Assembly (NCBI GenBank): GCA_934541105.1
Contig: CAKTDA010000006.1
Span: forward strand, 186,001-250,000
Direction of reading: 5' to 3'
DNA: 64,000 nt
Origin: an uncultured Luteitalea sp.
GTDB lineage: Bacteria; Acidobacteriota; Vicinamibacteria; Vicinamibacterales; Vicinamibacteraceae
Part shown: positions 26,837 through 35,760 of the stretch, piece by piece
Layout of the letters: each line of letters opens with the position of its first letter
How positions within the stretch are numbered: position 1 is the stretch's first letter
The notes under the pieces: model-generated
The model's input: only the letters and a program-made list of their open reading frames with translations
Database searches by the model: none
What the model was told of the DNA's origin: nothing
Made by a program: the position numbers and the translations under genes

Positions 26837-28711
26837 GTGACCCTGCGCACGCTGCCCGCCATCCTCCTGTTGTCTGCCGTCGCCGCCTGCAGCGGCGGTT
26901 CGGCGTACCCCGAGATGCCAGACGCTCCGCAAGCCCGCGACATCCACTCGTTCGCCCGGCCGCAGGACGCGCGCGTGACACACGTCTCGCTCGACCTCGA
27001 AGCCGACTTCACGGGCCGTGTCCTGCACGGGACCGCGACGCTCACGTACGCCCGCCGCGACGGTGCCGGTGAACTCCTGCTCGACACCCGCGGGCTCGAG
27101 ATCGAGCAGGTGGCCGACGACCGTGGCACAGCGCTCGCGTTCGAGCTCGGCGACGAGACTCCGCACATGGGCCGGCCGCTCGCGATCACGCTGCCGGATG
27201 CCGGCGACCGCCTCACGATCCGCTACCGGACACGTCCCGACGCCGCGGCGCTGCAGTGGCTCGACCCGGCGCAGACCGCCGGCGGCAGGCATCCGTACCT
27301 CTACTCGCAGGGCCAGGCCATCCTCACGCGGACCTGGATTCCCACCCAGGACAGTCCGGGCATCCGCCAGACGTTCGACGCGCGGATCGTCGTCCCCGCG
27401 CCGCTGACGGTGGTCATGTCGGCCGAGAAGGGCGACCCCGAGATCGAGGACGCCGGCAGTGGCAAGCGGCGGTTCACGTTCCGGATGGACCAGCCCGTCC
27501 CGCCGTACCTCATCGCGATCGCGGCGGGCGACATCGCGTTCCGCTCCATCGGACCGCGCACGGGCGTCTACACCGAGCCCTCGCAGCTGACCCGCGCGGC
27601 CGACGAGTTCGTCGATCTCGAACGCATGGTCGCGGCCGCCGAGTCGCTCGGCGGGCCCTACCGCTGGGGCCGCTACGACGTGCTCGTGCTCCCGCCGGCG
27701 TTTCCCTTCGGCGGCATGGAGAACCCGCGCGTGACGTTCGTCACGCCGACGATCATCGCCGGCGATCGATCGCTCGTCTCGCTCCTCGCGCACGAGCTCG
27801 CCCATTCGTGGTCGGGGAACCTCGTCACGAACGCGACGTGGGGCGACTTCTGGCTGAACGAGGGCTTCACGTCGTACGTCGAGAACCGGATCATGGAGGC
27901 GCTCTACGGCAAGCCGCGAGCGGACATGCTCGCGGTGCTCGCGCGCAACGACCTGCTGCGCGAGATGGCCACGCTGCCGCCAGACGACACGAAGCTCGTG
28001 ATCGACCTCGAAGGGCGCGACCCGGACGACGGCATGACGGCCGTGCCGTACGACAAGGGCGCTGCCCTCCTCCAGACGATCGAGCAGGCGGTCGGGCGCG
28101 AGCGCTTCGACCCGTGGCTGCGCGGGTACTTCAACCGCCATGCGTTCACGTCGATCACCACCGGCCAGTTCGTCGCCGACCTGCAGCAGCAACTCGTGCA
28201 GGGCGACGCGACCCTGAACGAACGCCTGGACCTGAAGGCCTGGCTCGACGGACCCGGCCTGCCGGCATCCGCCTACACGCCGTCATCGGAGGCGTTCACG
28301 CTCGTCGAGGCCGAGGCGCGACGGTTCGCCGACGGCGCTGCGCCAGCCGACCTGCAGACGACGGGCTGGACGCCGCAGGAGTGGCAGCACTTCCTCGAAC
28401 AGCTCCGCACCGTGCGGCTCACGCCCGCGCAGGTGCGATCGCTCGACGCGCGCTACGAGCTCAGCGCGTCGGGCAACAGCGAGATTCTCTTCGCGTGGCT
28501 GCGGGTGGCGGTCGCGCGCCAGTACGACCCCGCGGTGCCCGCGCTCGAACGCTTCCTCACGAGCCAGGGACGACGCAAGTTCCTGCGTCCGCTCTACGAG
28601 GACCTGATGCAGTCGTCCTGGGGCCAGCCCATCGCGCGGCGCACGTACGAACGCGCCCGCGGCACCTATCACGCCGTCTCCACCCAGACCCTCGACACCA
28701 TCGTCAAGTGA
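26837..28711 (+). CDS. M1-family metallopeptidase, leukotriene A4 hydrolase-like, lipoprotein
   Basis: 624-residue zinc aminopeptidase. A lipobox (AVAAC, C18) anchors it to a membrane. The N-terminal beta domain, the exopeptidase motif GGMEN (292-296) and the zinc site H319, E320, H323 and E342 (HELAHSW to LNEGF) are all present. The alpha-helical C-terminal domain (RYELSASGNSEILFAWLRVAV) is of the LTA4-hydrolase type. It removes N-terminal amino acids from peptides outside the cytoplasm. GTG start with GGAGGA upstream; its stop overlaps xthA (GTGA). Confidence 0.94.
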   Translation: MTLRTLPAILLLSAVAACSGGSAYPEMPDAPQARDIHSFARPQDARVTHVSLDLEADFTGRVLHGTATLTYARRDGAGELLLDTRGLEIEQVADDRGTALAFELGDETPHMGRPLAITLPDAGDRLTIRYRTRPDAAALQWLDPAQTAGGRHPYLYSQGQAILTRTWIPTQDSPGIRQTFDARIVVPAPLTVVMSAEKGDPEIEDAGSGKRRFTFRMDQPVPPYLIAIAAGDIAFRSIGPRTGVYTEPSQLTRAADEFVDLERMVAAAESLGGPYRWGRYDVLVLPPAFPFGGMENPRVTFVTPTIIAGDRSLVSLLAHELAHSWSGNLVTNATWGDFWLNEGFTSYVENRIMEALYGKPRADMLAVLARNDLLREMATLPPDDTKLVIDLEGRDPDDGMTAVPYDKGAALLQTIEQAVGRERFDPWLRGYFNRHAFTSITTGQFVADLQQQLVQGDATLNERLDLKAWLDGPGLPASAYTPSSEAFTLVEAEARRFADGAAPADLQTTGWTPQEWQHFLEQLRTVRLTPAQVRSLDARYELSASGNSEILFAWLRVAVARQYDPAVPALERFLTSQGRRKFLRPLYEDLMQSSWGQPIARRTYERARGTYHAVSTQTLDTIVK

Positions 28712-29454
28712 AGATCGCGACCTGGAACGTCAACGGCATTCGCGCGCGCGGCGGGCAGGTCGAGCAGTGGCTCGACATGGAACGACCGGACGTGCTCTGC
28801 CTGCAGGAGATCAAGGCGTCGCGCGAGCAGGTGCCGCTGACGCTCGTGGCGCGCGACGACTACTGGGCGTGCTGGCACGGATCGGGTGGCTACTCGGGCG
28901 TGGCGCTGCTGGTGCACCGTGACATCGCCGGCGCGAGCTGCGAGGCGACGCATCCCGCATTCGACTTCGAGTATCGCGTCGCGAGCGTCGTGCGCGACGA
29001 CCTCGAGGTCCTGAGCGTGTACGTCCCGAACGGCGGCAAGGACTTCGCTGCCAAGATGCGGTTCCTCGAGGCGCTCGGCAACTACGTGGCCGAGGCGCAC
29101 CGGGCCGGCAGGCGGATCGTCGTGTGCGGCGATCTCAACGTGGCGCTGACCGACCGTGACCTGCACCCGAAGGAACGCAAGGCCAACGCCATCGGCCAGC
29201 GTCCCGACGAACGCGCGCTGCTGCAGCAGGTCATCGACCTCGGGCTGACCGACGTGCACCGGTCGCTCCATCCCGACGACGAGGGGCTCTTCACGTGGTG
29301 GGCGCCCTGGCGGAACCTCCGCCAGCGCAACGTCGGCTGGCGCATCGACTACGTGCTGGCGACGAGCGCGCTCGGCACGACCGCGACCCGGGCCGAGTGC
29401 CAGCGGGAGTTCGGCACGAGCGACCACGCGCCCCTCGTCGTGCAGTTCGGCTGA
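28708..29454 (+). CDS. xthA: Exodeoxyribonuclease III, AP endonuclease
   Basis: 248-residue ExoIII-type DNA repair enzyme: KIATWNVNGIRAR, LCLQEIKAS, VLSVYVPNGG, VVCGDLNVALTD, WRIDYVLAT and SDHAPLVV give the whole catalytic set. It cuts at abasic sites and trims 3' ends in the cytoplasm. The start is the GTG overlapping the stop of the peptidase gene by 4 bp, which gives the exact family N-terminus. Confidence 0.95.
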   Translation: MKIATWNVNGIRARGGQVEQWLDMERPDVLCLQEIKASREQVPLTLVARDDYWACWHGSGGYSGVALLVHRDIAGASCEATHPAFDFEYRVASVVRDDLEVLSVYVPNGGKDFAAKMRFLEALGNYVAEAHRAGRRIVVCGDLNVALTDRDLHPKERKANAIGQRPDERALLQQVIDLGLTDVHRSLHPDDEGLFTWWAPWRNLRQRNVGWRIDYVLATSALGTTATRAECQREFGTSDHAPLVVQFG

Positions 29455-29461
29455 CCGGCGG

Positions 29462-29491
29462 CTGACCCGCGCACCCGTGATGGTCTAGTCT
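29462..29491 (+). promoter_or_regulatory. Sigma70-type promoter of the sulfatase gene, leaderless
   Basis: CTGACC (29462-29467), an 18-bp spacer and TAGTCT (29486-29491), which ends 6 nt before the ATG. The transcript would start at the start codon. Confidence 0.5.
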
Positions 29492-29497
29492 TCCCGC

Positions 29498-30928
29498 ATG
29501 CGCCTGCGGTCTGCCTTCGCCCTCGTCGTCGCGGCCCTCGTCGTGCTGCCGTTCGTGGAGCACCTGCCTGCGGCACAGCCGGCCGCCGCGCAGCCGGCCG
29601 TGTCGCCACCCGGCAGCCGCCCGAACATCGTCCTCATCCACGCCGACGACCTGGGGTACGGCGACCTCTCGTCGTACGGGCAGCAGAAGTACCGCACGCC
29701 CAACATCGACCGGCTCGCGGCCGAGGGCACGCGGTTCACGCAGTACTACTCGGGCAGCACGGTGTGCGCGCCGTCGCGCGCCGCCCTGATGCTCGGCCTG
29801 CACACGGGCCACAACCGCATCCGCGGCAACGGCGAGATCCCGCTCGAAGACGACGACCGCACGATGCCCGAGGTCCTGAAGGCCGCGGGCTATCGCACCG
29901 CGCTCGTCGGCAAGTGGGGACTCGGGTTCGAGGGCACCCCGGGCCTGCCGGAGCGCCAGGGGTTCGACGAGGCGTTCGGCTACCTCACGCACCAGCAGCC
30001 GCACCGGCAGTACACCGACCGGCTGTGGAAGGACGGCCGCTGGATCGACGTCTCGCCGACGCGCGACTTCACGAGCGATCTCTTCACGCAGGCGGCGGTG
30101 GACTTCATCGGCCGCGCCGACGACAGGCCGTTCTTCCTCTACCTCGCCTATCCGCTGCCGCACGCCGAGCTGCGGGTGCCCGACGACGCGCTGGCGCCGT
30201 TCCGCGGCCGGTTCGACGAGACGCCGTTCGTCAACGCGAAGGCCGACGCGACGACGCCGACGCATCCGTATCGCGTAAGCGGCGGCTATCGGTCTCAGCC
30301 GACGCCGCGCGCGGCATTCGCGGCCATGGTCACGCGCATGGACGAGGGCGTCGGCCGCGTGCTCGAGGCGCTGCGGGCGCAGGGCCGCGACCGCTCGACG
30401 ATCGTGCTGTTCACGAGCGACAACGGCCCGCATCGCGAGGGCGGCGCCGACCCGGAGTTCTTCGACAGCAACGGCCCGCTGCGCGGCATCAAGCGCGATC
30501 TCTACGAGGGCGGCATCCGCGTGCCGATGCTCGTGCGCTGGCCCGGCCACGTACCCGCCGGGCGCGAGAGCGATCTCGTCTGGGCCCACTGGGACCTGCT
30601 CCCGACGTTTGCCGACGTCGCCGGTGCCGCGGTTCCCACAGGGCTCGACGGCATCTCGATGCGTGGACCGCTCACCGGAGCGACTGACGCGCCGCGGGAT
30701 CGTGTCCTCTACTGGGAGTTCCACGAGCGCGGCTATTCCCGCGCGGCACGGCGCGGCTCGTGGAAGGCTGTGTGGCCCGATCCCGACAGGCCCATCGAGC
30801 TCTACGACATGGCGGCTGATGTCGGCGAAGCGAGCGACGTCGCCGCGAAGCATCCCGATGTCGTGGCGCAGTTCCGGGCGTACTTCGCGTCGGCACGCAC
30901 GCCCTCGGAACGCTGGCCGGGCCGGTAG
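29498..30928 (+). CDS. Secreted arylsulfatase-type sulfatase
   Basis: 476-residue exported sulfatase. The signal peptide ends near PAAQP. NIVLIHADDLGYGDLSSYG gives the metal-binding aspartates; the formylglycine motif is C90-A-P-S-R, with C90 to be oxidised by a maturation enzyme encoded elsewhere. GYRTALVGKWGLG and FTSDNGPHREGG are further family motifs. It probably removes sulfate esters from polysaccharides in the periplasm or outside. Cys-type maturation without a neighbouring formylglycine-generating gene. Confidence 0.93.
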   Translation: MRLRSAFALVVAALVVLPFVEHLPAAQPAAAQPAVSPPGSRPNIVLIHADDLGYGDLSSYGQQKYRTPNIDRLAAEGTRFTQYYSGSTVCAPSRAALMLGLHTGHNRIRGNGEIPLEDDDRTMPEVLKAAGYRTALVGKWGLGFEGTPGLPERQGFDEAFGYLTHQQPHRQYTDRLWKDGRWIDVSPTRDFTSDLFTQAAVDFIGRADDRPFFLYLAYPLPHAELRVPDDALAPFRGRFDETPFVNAKADATTPTHPYRVSGGYRSQPTPRAAFAAMVTRMDEGVGRVLEALRAQGRDRSTIVLFTSDNGPHREGGADPEFFDSNGPLRGIKRDLYEGGIRVPMLVRWPGHVPAGRESDLVWAHWDLLPTFADVAGAAVPTGLDGISMRGPLTGATDAPRDRVLYWEFHERGYSRAARRGSWKAVWPDPDRPIELYDMAADVGEASDVAAKHPDVVAQFRAYFASARTPSERWPGR

Positions 30929-30929
30929 G

Positions 30930-30947
30930 CGCCGGGCACTCCCGGCG
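30930..30947. terminator. Perfect GC hairpin between convergent genes
   Basis: CGCCGGG-CACT-CCCGGCG (7-bp stem, 4-nt loop) begins 2 bp after the sulfatase stop and 13 bp from the end of the opposing gene. Without a T-run, but well placed as a bidirectional terminator. Confidence 0.55.
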
Positions 30948-30959
30948 AGTCGGGGGCGA

Positions 30960-31280
30960 CTACTTCCGGAGCACGAACTCCATCTCGACGACCGCACGGA
31001 TCGGCACCGGGCGGCCGTCCTGCGTCGCGGGGTGGAACCGCCATCGGCTCATCGCGACGATGGCTTCGCGATTGAGGCTCGGATGGAGCGGCAGGGCCGC
31101 GGGCGCCCTGCGCAGGAGCGTCAGCCACGTCGTCGTCGCGAGCGGCTGCGGGAAGCGGCCGATCGCCTCGCGTACGACCGGATCGACGCCGCCGGCGATG
31201 TCGATCAGCGCATCGGCGAGTTCGCTCCCCGCAAGCGCATCCGACTCCTTGCGAAGGGCGGTGGTGAGGTCCGGGACCAC
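30960..31280 (-). CDS. Short TonB C-terminal-like protein, in frame after the HEAT-TonB gene
   Basis: 106 residues counted from a GTG. The end, REAIVAMSRWRFHPATQDGRPVPIRAVVEMEFV, parallels LAALQAVSHWRYTPARLGGRPVPIRMTLTVNFEM of the gene upstream and is the second half of a TonB C-terminal domain. The 12 codons before the GTG are open back to the upstream stop in the same frame, and I see no ribosome site. Either it is translated by coupling or readthrough, or it is the remnant of a longer two-domain protein. No signal peptide if made alone. Confidence 0.55.
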   Translation of the reverse strand: MVPDLTTALRKESDALAGSELADALIDIAGGVDPVVREAIGRFPQPLATTTWLTLLRRAPAALPLHPSLNREAIVAMSRWRFHPATQDGRPVPIRAVVEMEFVLRK

Positions 31281-31316
31281 GCGCGGCGGGCGCGTCGCAG
31301 GGTCATGTCCATCGCC

Positions 31317-32975
31317 TCACATCTCGAAGTTGACCGTGAGGGTCATGCGAATCGGCACGGGCCTGCCCCCGAGCCGTGCAGGCGTGTACCGCCAGTGCGA
31401 GACGGCCTGCAGGGCAGCGAGATCGAGGATCGGCACCGAACGCACGACGCGGGCATGGGTGATGCAGCCACCCGGCGAGACGACGGCCTCGATCACGACC
31501 GAGCCTTGCACGCGGCGCTCGACAGCGACATCCGGGTAGATGGGTCGTTGATCGTGCGTCTTTCGCGGCGGCACGAAGTCGCCGCCTCCATCGCCACCCT
31601 CCGACGAACCGGGCGAGCGTCGGCCGACACCGTCCGTCTCTGCCTCGAGCAGGCAGGCTGCCCACTGCCCGTCGAGCCGGAGGATCGCCTGATTCGGCGC
31701 CGCGGCGCCTCCTGTTGGGGTCGGCTCGCCATACGCAATGGCAACCAGCGTCTTCGCGTAGCGCTCGCAGCCAGGCGTCAGCGCGCGGTCCCCGATCGTC
31801 GCCTGACGCGGGCGACCGTCCGCGCCGTAGACGATCACCGCGGGCCGATCGCCCGTCACGGGCTCGACGACGCACCCGGTCAGGCGCCGCAGATCCACGA
31901 GCATGGTCGGGGGGATGTCGGCAAGCAGGCTGACCGCGGGCCCGCGCGAGCTTGGCTCGACCGCCTCCTCCGTGAACCTCGCACGCTCGATGCCGGCTCG
32001 CCGGTCGTCGTCGCGCCCGAGGCGTGCCGCCAGCGCCTTCCTGTCGGCATCGGCAAGGACGGCAAAGGCCGTGGGCGACACCGCCCACAAACGCGAAAGG
32101 CCCTGGGCGGCGGCATCGACTGGTGGCGGCGTGAGGCTCGCGCGGTCGCGTCCCAACCATCGATCGAGCAGGGCGATTTCGAGCGCGTGCGTGCCGCTCG
32201 GCGGGGGCATGGCGTCGCGGAATGCGTGATACGCCTTCACGAGCGCCGCGTCAGCCTGCGCACGATCGGGATGACCTGCACATCGCGCCAGCCAGTCGAG
32301 CACGGCACTGGCTGACCCCGACCGGCCGCTGGCGGCGATCAGGACCTCGGCCGCGACACGGGTGCAGCGCCGCGCCGCCTCGTTCGCGAGCGCAGCGATC
32401 GCCTGCTCGGTCCCGTGCGCAGCAATCACGCGCTCGAGTTCCGTCACCGCGGCGGGGGCCGCTTCGAGGAGACGGTCGTAAGCCGCGACAACGACGGCCG
32501 GACTCGTCGGCAGCGGGTTCGGCGCCGCGAACAGACCGGGAATCCCGGCCGGACGCAGCGAAGCCATTGTCGCGATCACCGGCGCCTGCAGGTCACCCGG
32601 CACGAGCGACAGCCGCCCGACGACGATCGCGTCGGAGTGCTCGCTCCCGATGATGACGAGCGTGCGCAGTATCTCGGCAAGGGGAACGGGGTGCGTTTCG
32701 GTGCGCGCCGCCTGCACGATGGCGCCAAGCGCCGACCGTGCCGCCACGACGCCGAGCATGCGCGCGGCGGCCGTGCGCCGCGGCGGGTCGGGGTCCGTGA
32801 GCGCGTCACGCCAGCGTTGCCGCACGCGCGGGTCCCCCGCATGCGGGGCGAGCAGCGCCTCGACGCCGGGCGATGGCGGCAGCGCGAGGAGCGCATCGAC
32901 ACCCGTCGGGGCCTGGGCACGAGTGTCGGCAATGCCGACAGACGCCAGGAGTGTCGCCAGGAGCAGGGTTCGCAT
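31317..32975 (-). CDS. HEAT-repeat-like secreted protein with TonB C-terminal domain
   Basis: 552-residue exported protein. A signal peptide (about 1-20) is followed by roughly 400 residues of alpha-solenoid character with HEAT-like spacing (RTAAARMLGVVAARSALGAIV and similar), then a TonB_C domain at the end (PIYPDVAVERRVQGSVVIEAVVSPGG to TVNFEM). TonB_C normally contacts TonB-dependent receptors. Here no N-terminal anchor of TonB type is present, so the domain may serve protein binding in the periplasm. The TGA is followed in the same frame by a second TonB-like segment. Confidence 0.75.
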   Translation of the reverse strand: MRTLLLATLLASVGIADTRAQAPTGVDALLALPPSPGVEALLAPHAGDPRVRQRWRDALTDPDPPRRTAAARMLGVVAARSALGAIVQAARTETHPVPLAEILRTLVIIGSEHSDAIVVGRLSLVPGDLQAPVIATMASLRPAGIPGLFAAPNPLPTSPAVVVAAYDRLLEAAPAAVTELERVIAAHGTEQAIAALANEAARRCTRVAAEVLIAASGRSGSASAVLDWLARCAGHPDRAQADAALVKAYHAFRDAMPPPSGTHALEIALLDRWLGRDRASLTPPPVDAAAQGLSRLWAVSPTAFAVLADADRKALAARLGRDDDRRAGIERARFTEEAVEPSSRGPAVSLLADIPPTMLVDLRRLTGCVVEPVTGDRPAVIVYGADGRPRQATIGDRALTPGCERYAKTLVAIAYGEPTPTGGAAAPNQAILRLDGQWAACLLEAETDGVGRRSPGSSEGGDGGGDFVPPRKTHDQRPIYPDVAVERRVQGSVVIEAVVSPGGCITHARVVRSVPILDLAALQAVSHWRYTPARLGGRPVPIRMTLTVNFEM

Positions 32976-33057
32976 GTGTGCCAACGCGGCCGAAGGTATC
33001 ACCGCAGGCTCAGCCGTGGAAGCGGCGCCCGGCCGGTGCCGGCGACGAGCGGGGGCG

Positions 33058-33063
33058 TACAAT
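33058..33063 (+). promoter_or_regulatory. Candidate -10 box of the aminotransferase operon
   Basis: TACAAT gives a predicted start near 33070 and a 25-nt leader with GAGGAG 7 nt before the ATG, so this gene has a conventional leader. Confidence 0.45.
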
Positions 33064-33094
33064 GGCGCCCGCACCATCAACGAGGAGCGCTCCG

Positions 33095-34216
33095 ATGGCA
33101 TGGTCGAGACGTCAGTTCGTGCACTCCACGGCCATGGCGGCGTCTGGCCTCGTGCTGGCCCGGGGGCGCGAGGCCGCAGCCGGCGCCGCCGTCCCTGCGG
33201 CCGCAGCCGACGATGTGCTGCGCCTCGACAGCAACGAGAACGCGGCGGGCCCGTGTACGGCGTCGCTCGATGCCATCCGCGACGCGACACGGCTGTCGCA
33301 CGTGTATCCCTTCCGGTTCCAGGGCGGGCTGCCCCGCACGATCGCGACACGGCAGGGCGTGTCGCCGTCGAACGTGCTCGTCGGCTGCGGGTCGTCCGAA
33401 ATCCTGATGAACGCCGTGCTCGCCTTCACGGACGGGCAGCGCGGACTGCTCGCGCCGGTGCCGACATTCGAGGAACCCGCGCGCCGCGCGCGGCATCTCG
33501 GGAGGCCCGTGCGAGAGGTGCCCGTGCGCGCCGACCTCCAGGTGGACCTCGAGGCCATGGCGCGGCACGTTGAGGATGCCGGCCTGGTCTTCCTGTGCAA
33601 CCCGAACAACCCGACGAGCGTGGCGTTGCCCGCGAGTGACGTGCGCGCGTTCGTCACCGACGCACTGAGGCGGTCGCCTCACACGGTGATCCTGATCGAC
33701 GAGGCGTACATCGAGTACGCGGATGGCGGCGGCGTGGCAAGCGCCCTGCCGCTGGCCCTCGACTCACCGCGCGTCCTGGTGAGCCGGACGTTCTCGAAGA
33801 TGTACGGCATGGCCGGCCTGCGTGTCGGCTATGCGATGGGGCACACCGACCTGCTGCGGCGTCTCTCGGGCTGGAGCCTGCCCATGAGTGTGAACACCGT
33901 CGGCCTGCACGCCGCGATGGCGGCCATGGGCGACGGCGACCTCGAGTCGCGCGAGCGCCAGCGCAATGCCGAAGCCCGCGCCTTCACGGTCGGTCGGCTG
34001 CAGGCGCTGGGAATCAGGTCCGCGCCCTCGCACGCGAACTTCGTGATGGCCGACGTCAGGCGCGACACGGTGGCGTTCCGCGACGACTGCTTCTCGCGCG
34101 GCATTGCCGTGGGTCGGCCGTTTCCGCCCCTCGACACGTGGTCGCGCATCTCGATTGGCACGCTCGCGGAGATGCAGCGGGCCTGCACCGTCTTCGAAGC
34201 GGTCCTGAAGGCGTGA
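33095..34216 (+). CDS. Histidinol-phosphate aminotransferase-like PLP enzyme with Tat signal
   Basis: 373-residue fold-type I aminotransferase. RLDSNENAAGP at the start, VGCGSSEILMNAVLAF, LCNPNNPTS, VILIDEAYIEYA and SRTFSKMYGMAGLRVGY (with the PLP lysine) match the HisC/aromatic aminotransferase group. Unusually, the first 35 residues form a twin-arginine signal: SRRQFVHSTAMAASGLVLA and an Ala-rich cleavage region. Tat export would suit a protein that folds around its cofactor first. The substrate is not histidinol phosphate with any certainty. It overlaps the next gene by 4 bp. Confidence 0.88.
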   Translation: MAWSRRQFVHSTAMAASGLVLARGREAAAGAAVPAAAADDVLRLDSNENAAGPCTASLDAIRDATRLSHVYPFRFQGGLPRTIATRQGVSPSNVLVGCGSSEILMNAVLAFTDGQRGLLAPVPTFEEPARRARHLGRPVREVPVRADLQVDLEAMARHVEDAGLVFLCNPNNPTSVALPASDVRAFVTDALRRSPHTVILIDEAYIEYADGGGVASALPLALDSPRVLVSRTFSKMYGMAGLRVGYAMGHTDLLRRLSGWSLPMSVNTVGLHAAMAAMGDGDLESRERQRNAEARAFTVGRLQALGIRSAPSHANFVMADVRRDTVAFRDDCFSRGIAVGRPFPPLDTWSRISIGTLAEMQRACTVFEAVLKA

Positions 34217-35052
34217 GGACGACGAGCGTCCTCGCCGTCCTGTGGTGTCTCCTGTCGGCGCCGGCATCGCCAGGCGTCTCGCGCGTGGCCTCGGCAGCGG
34301 CGCCCAGCCAGTCGTCGCGCGCAACGTGGCCCGTCGTCGGTCGATACGCCGCGCCGGAGGCCCGGCAGGCGGTGGCGGTCGATGCCACGCACTTCTACGC
34401 GATCACGAACCGCCGCATCGGAAAGTACGAGAAGGCCACCGGCCGCAAGGTCGCCGAGTGGCAGGACGCCGAGGGCGGTCCCTTCATTCACCTGAACAGC
34501 GGCATCGTCATCGACGGGATGCTGTACTGCGCCCACTCGAACTACCCGGGCGTGCCGATGGTGAGCTCGATCGAGGTCTGGGACGCCGCCACGCTGACGC
34601 ACGTGCAGAGCATCCCGGTGGGGACGGGCCGTGGCTCGGCGACGTGGGTGGACCGGCGTGGCGATGCGTGGTGGGTGATGTATGCCCACTACCCGCCCCC
34701 GAACGGCGAGCCGGGCAAGGGCCCGGAGTACTCGCTGCTCGTGCGCTACGACGAGGCGTGGCGTGAGACGGGGGCCTTCGCCTTCCCGAAGGCGGTGGTG
34801 ACGCGGTGGGACGGCATGAGCAGCTCCGGTGGCGTCTGGCTGCCCGACGGACGGCTGCTCACGAGCGGCCATCACGCGCCCGAGCTGCACGTGCTGCGCG
34901 TGCCCGATGCCGGCGCGACCCTTGTCCTCGACGCCGTCATCCCCATCGAGAGCGAGGGGCAGGGCATCGCCCTCGACCCCTCGGACCCGACGCTCGTGTG
35001 GTCCATCCAGCGCAGCAGCGCCGAAGTGCTGGTCTCCCGGATGACGTGGTAG
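34213..35052 (+). CDS. Secreted protein of unknown function, partial propeller-like
   Basis: 279-residue exported protein. The signal peptide ends near SAAAP. Repeating beta motifs (VAVDATHFYAITNRRIGKYEKATG, IEVWDAATLTHVQSIPVGTG, GRLLTSGHHAPELHVLRVP) look like propeller blades, four or five at most. No catalytic motif is recognised. GTG start overlaps the aminotransferase stop, so the two are made together, and both are exported. Confidence 0.7.
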   Translation: MRTTSVLAVLWCLLSAPASPGVSRVASAAAPSQSSRATWPVVGRYAAPEARQAVAVDATHFYAITNRRIGKYEKATGRKVAEWQDAEGGPFIHLNSGIVIDGMLYCAHSNYPGVPMVSSIEVWDAATLTHVQSIPVGTGRGSATWVDRRGDAWWVMYAHYPPPNGEPGKGPEYSLLVRYDEAWRETGAFAFPKAVVTRWDGMSSSGGVWLPDGRLLTSGHHAPELHVLRVPDAGATLVLDAVIPIESEGQGIALDPSDPTLVWSIQRSSAEVLVSRMTW

Positions 35053-35082
35053 CGGGCGCGGGCGCCCGAAGCTCCGGAGGGC

Positions 35083-35664
35083 CTACCGGTCCCGGCGGGC
35101 GATGGCGACGAGTTCCGCGCCGCCCATCGCGGTCTGGCCGACCGTCATGCCGATCACCTGGTACCCCGCGGCACCCGCTTCGGCGAGTTCCTTCTGGAGG
35201 GTGGACGTCTTGCTCGTCGCGACCAGGAGGTAGTCCTCGGTCGGCTGCGGCGCGTTCTTGTCGCGCTCCATGATCACCACGACCTCCTCGCCGCCGAACA
35301 GCGACGAGAAGACCGTCTGGCCCGCATAGCGGTACCCGAGGTCGGCCGCCGCGCGCATTTCCTTCTGCATGGTGCCCGTCTTGTTCGTGGCCAGCAGCTT
35401 GTAGGAGCGCGCAGCAGGCTTCGGGTCCTTCTGCATGATCACGACCGCCTGGCTGCCGCCAAACGCCGTCTCACCGCCCATCACGGCCGCGAACCGGTAG
35501 CCGAGTTCGGCCGCCTCGTTCATCTCCTTCTCCATCGTGGAGGTCTTGTTTGTGGCGAGCACCCGGTACTCGCGGGCACCCTGGGCGTGCGCGGGCCGGG
35601 CCGAGACGGCGTGGGCGAGGATGAGGCAGAAGGTGAGGCAGAGCGAGTAGCGAAGCATGCGCAT
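35083..35664 (-). CDS. Secreted protein built of three DUF4177-like repeats
   Basis: 193 residues. A signal peptide ends at AHAQ (residue 28). The rest is three copies of one unit, at about 33-80, 88-135 and 145-192, each reading Y-x-L/V-L-A-T-N/S-K-T-x-T, then an amphipathic helix ending GY, then FGG/MGG and a VVVI/VAI strand. Single units of this type occur as small secreted DUF4177-like proteins. Function unknown; the periodic YxLLATxKT strands could form a ring or a ligand-binding sheet. Monocistronic. Confidence 0.75.
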   Translation of the reverse strand: MRMLRYSLCLTFCLILAHAVSARPAHAQGAREYRVLATNKTSTMEKEMNEAAELGYRFAAVMGGETAFGGSQAVVIMQKDPKPAARSYKLLATNKTGTMQKEMRAAADLGYRYAGQTVFSSLFGGEEVVVIMERDKNAPQPTEDYLLVATSKTSTLQKELAEAGAAGYQVIGMTVGQTAMGGAELVAIARRDR

Positions 35665-35747
35665 TGTTGACCTGCTCGGAAGATTTGATGGACGCGGACA
35701 TCACACGGCCGATCGAGCCATGGGGCACCAATCGGCCGGTGATTGCC

Positions 35748-35753
35748 TAGAAT
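35748..35753 (+). promoter_or_regulatory. -10 box for a leaderless HD-hydrolase mRNA
   Basis: TAGAAT ends 7 nt before the ATG at 35761. Using an upstream TTG as start would put this box inside the coding region, so the ATG is preferred. Confidence 0.5.
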
Positions 35754-35760
35754 GAGGCGC

